5,203 nt of DNA, taken from assembly GCA_900554985.1 (NCBI GenBank), contig USJQ01000095.1, positions 1 to 5,203 of the forward strand, in the 5' to 3' direction. Within the stretch, counting starts at the first letter, position 1. Each line of letters opens with the position of its first letter. The position numbers were made by a program, and so were the translations under genes. The DNA is from an uncultured Collinsella sp. Its GTDB lineage: Bacteria; Actinomycetota; Coriobacteriia; Coriobacteriales; Coriobacteriaceae. The notes beneath the pieces were generated by a model. The model did no database searches. It had not been told where the DNA came from and was given only the letters and a program-made list of their open reading frames with translations. Below, one piece after another: positions 1 to 4,786 of this stretch.

Positions 1-17
1 ACGCGAACGTTACTCAT
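1..17 (-). CDS. 5' end of a gene cut by the window edge, probably plsX
   Basis: Only 17 nt are visible, reading Met-Ser-Asn-Val-Arg and the first two bases of a valine codon. A good Shine-Dalgarno at 7 nt spacing supports a real start. The order DUF177-rpmF is most often followed by plsX, whose product (phosphate acyltransferase) makes acyl-phosphate from acyl-ACP. The start is compatible with the short hydrophobic lead-in before the PlsX VDAMGGD motif. In some Actinomycetota rnc (ribonuclease III) follows rpmF, so that is the main alternative. The assignment rests on context, not on protein sequence. Confidence 0.55.
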
Positions 18-24
18 ATACATG

Positions 25-30
25 CTCCTT
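25..30 (-). promoter_or_regulatory. Ribosome-binding site of the downstream gene
   Basis: The minus strand reads AAGGAG, 7 nt before the ATG at 17. Another in-frame ATG at 23 is only 1 nt from this motif, so the ATG at 17 is the better start. The motif directly follows the terminator T tract. Confidence 0.7.
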
Positions 31-64
31 AAACAAAAATGGCCGACTCATTGAGCCGGCCATT
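31..64 (-). terminator. Strong intrinsic terminator after rpmF
   Basis: On the minus strand, arms at 53-64 and 38-49 form a 12-position stem (eight perfect pairs AATGGCCG/CGGCCATT, one G-T wobble, three more pairs) with a 3-nt AAT loop. A T-rich tract, TTTTTGTTT, follows (39-31). This is a textbook rho-independent terminator in the direction of rpmF. No T tract follows on the plus strand, so it acts one way. The next gene's Shine-Dalgarno begins right after the T tract. Confidence 0.88.
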
Positions 65-67
65 GTG

Positions 68-81
68 GTTCCATTTGGAAC
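68..81. repeat. Perfect 14-nt inverted repeat between rpmF and the downstream gene
   Basis: GTTCCA-TT-TGGAAC has two perfect 6-nt arms around a 2-nt centre. It lies between the rpmF stop and the terminator, about 50 nt before the next start codon. The tiny centre favours a dimeric-regulator operator over an RNA hairpin. No known regulator consensus is recognised. Confidence 0.4.
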
Positions 82-102
82 GGCATCGCATCCAGAGTAT
101 AC

Positions 103-117
103 CGTTACTCGGTAACG
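103..117. repeat. Inverted repeat over the rpmF stop codon
   Basis: CGTTAC and GTAACG form perfect 6-nt arms around a 3-nt centre. The right arm on the minus strand includes the rpmF TAA stop. A TATACT hexamer (96-101, minus) follows at once. It could be a small hairpin or a protein-binding site, or chance. Confidence 0.35.
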
Positions 118-284
118 ATAACCTCGCGGTCCTGGTAGAAACCGCAGCTGGGGCACACGTGGTGCGGAAGCTTGACAGCGCCGCAGCGGGGGCACGTGGA
201 CTGAGCCGCAGCCGAGATCTTCATGTTGGCGGAACGACGGGTGTGAGTGCGGATACGACCCTGCTTTTGTTTAGGTACGGGCAT
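105..284 (-). CDS. rpmF: 50S ribosomal protein L32
   Basis: A short complete gene of 59 codons plus TAA. The product begins MPVPKQKQGRIRTHTRRSAN, close to the canonical L32 N-terminus (MAVPKRKxSxxRxxxRRs). It contains a zinc-ribbon with CPRCG (31-35) and CPSCG (44-48), so all four cysteines C31, C34, C44 and C47 are kept; this is the zinc-binding paralogue type. It ends with the basic-to-acidic tail DREVIVTE. L32 is a small component of the large ribosomal subunit. A good Shine-Dalgarno lies 5 nt upstream. It follows DUF177 by 64 nt, matching the conserved yceD-rpmF pair. Ribosomal-protein paralogues lacking the cysteines occur in some bacteria under zinc limitation; this copy is not that form. 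Confidence 0.96.
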   Translation of the reverse strand: MPVPKQKQGRIRTHTRRSANMKISAAAQSTCPRCGAVKLPHHVCPSCGFYQDREVIVTE

Positions 285-289
285 AGTGA

Positions 290-297
290 CCTTCCTT
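290..297 (-). promoter_or_regulatory. Ribosome-binding site of rpmF
   Basis: The minus strand reads AAGGAAGG, 5 nt before the rpmF ATG at 284. The rest of the 64-nt spacer from the DUF177 stop shows no convincing promoter or terminator, so rpmF is probably co-transcribed with DUF177. Confidence 0.75.
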
Positions 298-348
298 ATG
301 AACTATCCAGTGTGGCGATTACGCGCAAGTAGCGATACTACCACAGTT

Positions 349-903
349 TTACTCGTCAAGCTTGAGATTCTTCAATGCTGCAAATGGATTTTCCGTGGCA
401 GCGGCCCATTCGGCCTCCGCCTTGGCGGCGCAATCACATTGCTCGACGTTGAGATTGTTGCCGCAGGTGGGGCAAAGGCCGCGGCAATCGGGCTTGCACA
501 GGACAACGAACGGCGTGTCCATGACGACCGCGTCGTTGATGGGCTCACCCAGATCGACGATGCGATCCTCGCCCAGCAACTCGTAGCCGTCTTCGTAGGC
601 CTCGGGGTCCTCGGGCTCCTCAAAGAGGTAGAACTCCTCGATCTCGCCTGCGATATCAAACGAGGCGGGCTCCAGGCAGCGATCGCACTCGCCGGTGGCG
701 TGAGCGCGGACCATGCCCGAAAGCAGAACACCGGTACCGGCGTTGGTAAAGACCACGTCGTAGGCAATGCCGTCCTGCAGCTGGTACTCCTTCTCGCCCA
801 CCGTGTAGGTGGCGACATCGACCTTGCCGGTCAGCGGGTATGAGTCTCCGGGAAACTCGAGCTGCTCGGAAAGATCGACGGTTACGCTCGGGAACTCGGC
901 CAT
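349..903 (-). CDS. DUF177 / YceD-like cysteine-rich protein
   Basis: 184 aa. The start codon shares one base with the stop of the SepIVA-like gene (TAATG), and no clear Shine-Dalgarno is seen, so translation is probably by coupling or reinitiation. An in-frame ATG at 954 would add 17 residues inside the upstream gene and is less likely. Family hallmarks are a CDRC pair (C73, C76) in the middle and a second cluster with C136, C140, C144, C147, C156 and C158, including GLCPTCGNNLN (142-152). The C-terminal NPFAALKNLK (172-181) matches the usual DPR-x-x-x-L-x-x-L ending. The cysteines suggest one or two zinc sites. DUF177 genes very often precede rpmF, as here. Work on plant and bacterial relatives points to a role in 23S rRNA or large-subunit biogenesis, but the biochemical function is not settled. 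A long acidic stretch (about 87-113) sits between the cysteine groups. Confidence 0.9.
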   Translation of the reverse strand: MAEFPSVTVDLSEQLEFPGDSYPLTGKVDVATYTVGEKEYQLQDGIAYDVVFTNAGTGVLLSGMVRAHATGECDRCLEPASFDIAGEIEEFYLFEEPEDPEAYEDGYELLGEDRIVDLGEPINDAVVMDTPFVVLCKPDCRGLCPTCGNNLNVEQCDCAAKAEAEWAAATENPFAALKNLKLDE

Positions 904-1400
904 TACCACTGACCGTTCTGCTGAGCGGCGCCCTCGTTGAGCTGCTGACGGCAACGGGTGACGGTGCCGGTCAGGCTCTTAAGGTTCTCCTCGAGGTGCG
1001 TAAAGACCTGCTCGGCGTAATCCTCGGCGGCATAGCGCGTCTCGCGCTCGTACTGCTGGGCACGGTCGCGGATGTCGTCGGCCTGCTGCTGTGCCAAGCG
1101 GACAATTTCCTGCTCACCGGCAATGGTGAGCGCCTGCTGCTGAGCATCGGCAATGATGGAATCGGCCTGAGCGGCGGCGGAGGCCATAAGCTCCTCGCGC
1201 TCTTTGAGGATACGGCGGGACTTCTGCCACTCCTCGGGATAGCTCATGCGGATCTCATCGAGGATGTTAAAGAAGACGTCGGCGTCGATAACCTTCATCT
1301 GGGCGTTCTTGCCGAACGGCGTCTTAGCCTCTTCGATGAGCCCCTCGAGCTCGTCGACAAGACTCACGATCCTGTCGCCAGGAAAATTCTCGCCCGGCAT
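903..1400 (-). CDS. SepIVA/DivIVA-like coiled-coil protein
   Basis: 165 aa from the Shine-Dalgarno-supported ATG. No signal peptide or membrane segment is visible, so it is probably cytoplasmic. The N-terminal part (about 9-66) has a DELEGLIEEA helix, then KTPFGK (26-31) and a VIDADVFFNILDEIR stretch (37-51) with PEEWQKSRRIL (55-65). This resembles the start of mycobacterial SepIVA (Rv2927c) and related actinobacterial proteins. Residues about 66-125 form an Ala/Gln/Glu-rich heptad-like helix, a probable coiled coil that automatic annotation may label ATPase or ATP synthase subunit b. The C-terminal segment (128-154, with FTHLEENLKSL and VTRCRQQL) again resembles the SepIVA end. It is much shorter than mycobacterial SepIVA (about 245 aa), mainly through a shorter coiled coil. 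The neighbouring DUF177 gene is also SepIVA's neighbour in Mycobacterium (Rv2926c). A role in septation or envelope growth is inference from that relationship. Confidence 0.82.
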   Translation of the reverse strand: MPGENFPGDRIVSLVDELEGLIEEAKTPFGKNAQMKVIDADVFFNILDEIRMSYPEEWQKSRRILKEREELMASAAAQADSIIADAQQQALTIAGEQEIVRLAQQQADDIRDRAQQYERETRYAAEDYAEQVFTHLEENLKSLTGTVTRCRQQLNEGAAQQNGQW

Positions 1401-1405
1401 CCGGT

Positions 1406-1412
1406 CTCCTTT
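1406..1412 (-). promoter_or_regulatory. Ribosome-binding site that decides the SepIVA-like start
   Basis: The minus strand reads AAAGGAG, 5 nt before the ATG at 1400. Two in-frame ATGs further upstream (1415 and 1424) lie at or before this motif and have no Shine-Dalgarno of their own. The ATG at 1400 is therefore preferred, shortening the longest open frame by 8 codons. Confidence 0.85.
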
Positions 1413-1435
1413 CATAGGTAACATATCATCGTGTT

Positions 1436-1444
1436 AGTTTACCA
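1436..1444 (-). promoter_or_regulatory. Candidate extended -10 promoter before the SepIVA-like gene
   Basis: The minus strand reads TGGTAAACT: a TGn extension followed by TAAACT (4 of 6 matches to TATAAT). Transcription would begin near 1429, giving a leader of about 29 nt to the ATG at 1400. No good -35 hexamer lies at 16-18 nt spacing, only T-rich sequence. Position and spacing are plausible, but the motif alone is weak. Confidence 0.35.
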
Positions 1445-1460
1445 CATGCCACCAGGCAAT

Positions 1461-1486
1461 AAAAAACGTCACGAAAAGCGATGTTT
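1461..1486 (-). terminator. Weak terminator-like hairpin at the end of coaD
   Basis: On the minus strand an imperfect 9-position stem (arms at 1478-1486 and 1464-1472, one A-C mismatch and one G-T wobble) closes a 5-nt loop. A run of six T, partly in the stem, spans 1461-1466. The coaD stop codon lies within the structure. The stem is short and A/T-rich at its base, so it could at most be a leaky terminator separating coaD from the next gene. Confidence 0.3.
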
Positions 1487-1966
1487 GAGTGCTTCGACCA
1501 CGTTGGGCGGCACAAACGTCGACACGTCGCTGCCAAGCGACGCGATCTGACGCACCACCGAACTCGAGATATAGCCGTACTGCGGAGCACTCATGACAAA
1601 GATGGACTCCAGCTCGCTATCCAGGCGATAGTTGAGGTCGGCCTGCTGCAACTCGTACTCAAAGTCGGTCATGGCGCGCAGACCCTTAACGACGGCACCC
1701 GCCCTCTGTTCACGTGCAAAGTCGACCAGCAGGCCGGTGAAGGGCAGTACCTCGACGCCGTCCAAATCACCGAGGGCCTCGCGGGCCAGCGCCACGCGCT
1801 CGTCGAGCATAAAGGTGGTACCCACGCCGTTTTTACCCTGCGATTCGGCCACGGCGACGATCACGCTGGGAAAGATACGGCGAGCTCGGCGGATCACGTC
1901 GATATGGCCAAAGGTGATGGGATCGAAGGTGCCCGGGACGATTACGCGGTTGATGGTGTCATTCAT
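1469..1966 (-). CDS. coaD: Phosphopantetheine adenylyltransferase CoaD
   Basis: Complete, 165 aa, the usual family size (about 160). CoaD transfers AMP from ATP to 4'-phosphopantetheine to give dephospho-CoA, the penultimate step of coenzyme A synthesis. The nucleotidyltransferase signature is present: PGTFDPITFGH (11-21) contains the T-x-G-H motif with T18 and catalytic H21. KGLR (94-97) supplies the conserved arginine R97 and is followed by DFEYE (101-105). ISSS (133-136) then VVR matches the C-terminal ATP-binding motif. The start is set by a GGAGGA site 5 nt upstream. The open frame extends further upstream inside rsmD, but that part has no CoaD character. The gene overlaps rsmD by 8 nt. 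A 68-nt spacer follows the TGA stop, the largest gap so far in this gene string. Confidence 0.97.
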   Translation of the reverse strand: MNDTINRVIVPGTFDPITFGHIDVIRRARRIFPSVIVAVAESQGKNGVGTTFMLDERVALAREALGDLDGVEVLPFTGLLVDFAREQRAGAVVKGLRAMTDFEYELQQADLNYRLDSELESIFVMSAPQYGYISSSVVRQIASLGSDVSTFVPPNVVEALKHRFS

Positions 1967-2603
1967 GGGTGTCCTCCGAAGGCACATCCTCGTCATTTTC
2001 GTTCTCGTCAGCATGGTCGTTCTCGTCCTCGGCCACCCAGCGCAGCAAGTCAACCGAGGTAATGCCGTAGCGCTTCTCTCGCACGGTCTTAAAACAAGCC
2101 GGATGAGCACCTGCATCGGCTGCGGCATGCTCAAAAAGGGCAAAGGCCCCGGGCGCCAGCAGTCCCTGCTGGGAAAGATTTTGCAGCAGCTCCTCGACCG
2201 GCTCGGCGCCAAAGGCATAGGGCGGGTCGAGCAAGATCAGGTCAAAGGGACCACCTGGCACACGGCCGCGCGAGGCGCTCGCCAACACATCGCCGGTAAC
2301 GACACGCCAACGCGAGCGGTCGCGGCACAGCGACTCGATATTCTTGGTGATCAGACGGGCGGCATTGCGATCGATCTCGAACGTGGTGAGCGAGCGGGCG
2401 CCACGCGAGAGCATCTCGATTCCCAGGGCGCCGGAGCCGCCAAAGGCGTCCAGCACGCGGACCTCGTCCAGATCGAAGTCGAACGCCGACATGACCATGG
2501 ACGCGCATGCCTCGCGCACGCGATCGGTCGTGGGACGGGTGACATCGCGCCCACGCGGCTCTTCGATCTTGCGTCCGCGCCATTCACCGCCGATGATTCT
2601 CAT
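1959..2603 (-). CDS. rsmD: 16S rRNA (guanine(966)-N2)-methyltransferase RsmD
   Basis: Complete, 214 aa. RsmD uses S-adenosylmethionine to methylate G966 of 16S rRNA during 30S assembly. The family's N-terminus is clear (MRIIGGEWRGRKI, 1-13, then RPTTDRVREA, 23-32). SAM-binding motif I is LDAFGGSGALGIE (51-63), with an acidic pair at E76/D78 as motif II. The catalytic motif is DPPY (126-129), typical of N2-guanine and related N-methyltransferases. The catalytic core appears to end near VDLLRWV (184-190). It is followed by an unusual acidic tail (191-214) in which 13 of 24 residues are Asp or Glu; most family members are shorter and lack this. The start overlaps the recG stop in an ATGA arrangement, and the 3' end overlaps coaD by 8 nt. 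rsmD followed by coaD is a widely conserved pair. Confidence 0.95.
   Translation of the reverse strand: MRIIGGEWRGRKIEEPRGRDVTRPTTDRVREACASMVMSAFDFDLDEVRVLDAFGGSGALGIEMLSRGARSLTTFEIDRNAARLITKNIESLCRDRSRWRVVTGDVLASASRGRVPGGPFDLILLDPPYAFGAEPVEELLQNLSQQGLLAPGAFALFEHAAADAGAHPACFKTVREKRYGITSVDLLRWVAEDENDHADENENDEDVPSEDTHE
1972..1977 (-). promoter_or_regulatory. Ribosome-binding site of coaD within rsmD
   Basis: The minus strand reads GGAGGA, 5 nt before the coaD ATG at 1966. It fixes the coaD start at MNDTINRV rather than at an in-frame ATG far upstream inside rsmD. It lies in the rsmD tail codons, so coaD translation is probably coupled to that of rsmD. Confidence 0.8.
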
Positions 2604-4777
2604 CCTCCGCTGACCTCCTTAAAGATATGTCGATAACGCATGGCGACCGCGTCGCGCAAGGGGCGCGTCGCCATGGAGTCAAGGTTGCAAGCATACCGCA
2701 AGAGCTCGACCGCGTCCAAATGGGCCCATTCGATAAGATCCTCGTCGGCGTCCAGGTCCACAAAGCGCAGGGTCACGCCGCCGTGCTGGCGGTAGCCCAG
2801 AATCTCGCCCTCGTGGCGCAGGCGCAGGTCCATCTGGGCGAGCGCAAAGCCGTCAGAGGTCTTTTCGAGCGACAGGAGACGGTCTTGTGCCGCCGACGCG
2901 CCACCGTTGCCCTTGGAGTGCGTCATGACCAGGCAAGTGCCCGACACGCTGCCGCGGCCCACGCGGCCGCGCAGCTGGTGCAGGGCCGCCAAGCCAAAGC
3001 GCTCACCGTTCTCGATGACCATGACAGTGGCGTTGGGCACGTCGACGCCTACCTCGACCACCGTGGTCGAGACGAGCACGTCGATCTCGCCGTGCTTGAA
3101 GGCATCGATCACGCGGTCCTTCTCCCCCGCCGGCATGCGGCCGTGAAGGCGTTCAATGGTAAGTCCCGGCAGGGCCAGACGCAGTCGTTCGAGCTCGGTT
3201 GCCGTATCGTGCAGCGGTACAGGCACGGTCACGCGGCCCTCGGCGTCGCGGGCGATACCGGGTACGGCTTCCAGCTCATCGGCCGAGTCACTCGGCTCCA
3301 CAAGCGGGCAGATCACGTAAGCCTGCTGGCCCTTTTCATACGCCTCGCGGATGGCACCGTAGGCCAAATCGCGGCTCGACTCGGTGAGCACGCGCGTCGT
3401 AACGCCCGCCCCCGGAACAGGTCGATGGCGGATGATGCTCGTGTCCAGGTCACCGTAGACCGAGAGCGCCAACGTGCGCGGGATCGGCGTGGCCGTCATA
3501 ACGAGCAGGTCGGCACCCGGCCCCTTGGCACGCAGGGCATTGCGCTGGCCCACACCGAAGCGGTGCTGCTCGTCAATGACGACAAGCGACAGGTGCTTAA
3601 ACGCCACGTCATCCGAAAGGACTGCGTGGGTTCCAAAGAGCACGTCGAGCTCGCCCGATTCCAGCTGGGTATGGATCTGCTCGCGCTCGACCGCCGGCGT
3701 GGCACCCGTCAGGAGCGCCCAGGACATGCCAGCCTGCGAGAGCAAGGGGCCGGTCTTATCGGCATATTGGCGCGCCAGCACGCCCGTAGGCGCCATAACG
3801 CAGGACTGGGTACCCGAATCGGCCGCGACAGCCAGCGCGCAGGCGGCGACGGCCGTCTTGCCGGTACCGACGTCGCCCAGCAGCAGGCGGTTCATCACGC
3901 GCCCGCCATCGCACATGTCGTGCAGGATGTCTTTGAACGCGGTCTCCTGCTCGTCGCTCAACGAAAACGGCAGGGCTTCCTTGAGCGCCGCCAGGTGCTC
4001 GCCCGCGGCGTGGGCGTAGGGAGCGACTTCGACCAAGCCGCCGTCGTTGCGCAGGCGCAGCGCCAGCTGAAGGTAGAGGCACTCCTCGTAGGCAAGGCGA
4101 CGTCGCGCGATATCCCGCTCGGCCATACTCGATGGAAAATGGATTGAACGCAGCGCACGGGCATTACTCATCAGGCGGCGCTTGACACGCAGGCGTGCAG
4201 GAATCGGATCGAAGGGATTGCCGATGACCTCAAGCGCACCGCTAACGATGCGGCGCATCCACGCCTGGCTCACCCCATCGCTCACGTAATGGACCGGCAG
4301 AATGGTGCCCGCGGCACGCCCGTCCTCGAGCTTTTCGAAATGCGGAGAGGCCATCTGCTTAAAACCGTAGGCAAACTCGACCTTGCCCATCACGGCCAGG
4401 CGGTCGCCCTGCTTAAGCTGTTGGGCAATCCAAGGCTGACGGAAAAAGGCAACCTGCAGCACGCCCGTCTCGTCCACGAGCGAGACCTCAGTCACCTGCA
4501 TACGCGGACGGGGCTGCTTTTGGACAATACGATCGACCGTGGCGATGATGGTGCACACGGTACCGATGGGCGCCATCTCAATGGACCAGGAGCGCGTAAA
4601 GTCGAGGTATCGATGAGGAATATGGAGAAGGAGGTCCCCCACCGTCCGAATTCCCAGACGGCGAAGGGCCTCCTCACGTTTACCCGAAACATATTTGAGT
4701 CGCGCGATATCCTCGTCGAGCGCATTGCTCTGGGCAAAACGCTCCGAGACGCGCGGCACGGAGCACAGCTCGGACAT
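2600..4777 (-). CDS. recG: ATP-dependent DNA helicase RecG
   Basis: Complete, 725 aa, slightly longer than Escherichia coli RecG (about 693). RecG remodels stalled replication forks and branch-migrates Holliday-type junctions using ATP. Domains in order: an N-terminal helical region and OB-fold wedge (about 25-160, with VDETG at 101-105), helicase domain 1 with Walker A GDVGTGKT (301-308), motif Ia around MAPTG (328-332), the DEQH box (402-405) and TATPIPRTLAL (428-438), then helicase domain 2 with LHGRM (544-548), STTVVEVGVDVP (570-581) and QLRGRVGRG (601-609). The C-terminal region after 640 holds the TRG-like segment, with GEILGYRQHG at 657-666. Two oddities: extra residues between the PLVEPSD segment (491-497) and LHGRM, and a TRG segment with HE where many RecG proteins have GP. 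The ATG at 4777 is the first reasonable start, 9 nt after the FakA stop; no strong Shine-Dalgarno precedes it, so translation may be coupled. The last codons encode the rsmD ribosome-binding site. Confidence 0.97.
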   Translation of the reverse strand: MSELCSVPRVSERFAQSNALDEDIARLKYVSGKREEALRRLGIRTVGDLLLHIPHRYLDFTRSWSIEMAPIGTVCTIIATVDRIVQKQPRPRMQVTEVSLVDETGVLQVAFFRQPWIAQQLKQGDRLAVMGKVEFAYGFKQMASPHFEKLEDGRAAGTILPVHYVSDGVSQAWMRRIVSGALEVIGNPFDPIPARLRVKRRLMSNARALRSIHFPSSMAERDIARRRLAYEECLYLQLALRLRNDGGLVEVAPYAHAAGEHLAALKEALPFSLSDEQETAFKDILHDMCDGGRVMNRLLLGDVGTGKTAVAACALAVAADSGTQSCVMAPTGVLARQYADKTGPLLSQAGMSWALLTGATPAVEREQIHTQLESGELDVLFGTHAVLSDDVAFKHLSLVVIDEQHRFGVGQRNALRAKGPGADLLVMTATPIPRTLALSVYGDLDTSIIRHRPVPGAGVTTRVLTESSRDLAYGAIREAYEKGQQAYVICPLVEPSDSADELEAVPGIARDAEGRVTVPVPLHDTATELERLRLALPGLTIERLHGRMPAGEKDRVIDAFKHGEIDVLVSTTVVEVGVDVPNATVMVIENGERFGLAALHQLRGRVGRGSVSGTCLVMTHSKGNGGASAAQDRLLSLEKTSDGFALAQMDLRLRHEGEILGYRQHGGVTLRFVDLDADEDLIEWAHLDAVELLRYACNLDSMATRPLRDAVAMRYRHIFKEVSGG
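2613..2620 (-). promoter_or_regulatory. Ribosome-binding site of rsmD inside the end of recG
   Basis: The minus strand reads AAGGAGGT, a full Shine-Dalgarno match, 9 nt before the rsmD ATG. A second GGAGG (2604-2608) directly abuts that ATG and is too close to act in the usual way. The upstream motif is therefore the likely functional one. Both lie in the last codons of recG. Confidence 0.8.
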
Positions 4778-4786
4778 AGGCAGAGC

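Noticed and set aside
285..348. Possible promoter (TTGCGC ... ATAGTT) and a small GTAG/CTAC hairpin before rpmF
   Set aside because: The hexamers match consensus poorly and the stem is only 4-5 bp; neither is better than chance in 64 nt.
904..954. Longer DUF177 start at 954
   Set aside because: The added residues lie in the upstream gene and are Arg/Ser-rich; the TAATG junction and MAEFPSV start fit the family and coupling better.
1401..1424. Longer SepIVA-like start at 1424 or 1415
   Set aside because: The only Shine-Dalgarno motif (1406-1412) lies downstream of both and at ideal spacing to the ATG at 1400.
1448..1457. GCC-ACCA-GGC mini-hairpin in the coaD downstream spacer
   Set aside because: The stem is only 3-4 bp with no T tract; too small to support a function.
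1967..2218. N-terminal extension of the CoaD frame to an upstream ATG
   Set aside because: The added 84 residues lie inside rsmD, have no CoaD homology character, and a good ribosome-binding site supports the start at 1966.
1632..2636. A 334-codon plus-strand open frame opposite coaD and rsmD
   Set aside because: It is an antisense shadow crossing two clear genes, with low-complexity basic composition and no supported start.
2627..4147. A 506-codon open frame on the plus strand opposite recG
   Set aside because: It mirrors the recG coding frame in GC-rich DNA, is Arg/His/Ala/Gly-rich without any recognisable domain, and the recG protein on the other strand is unmistakable.
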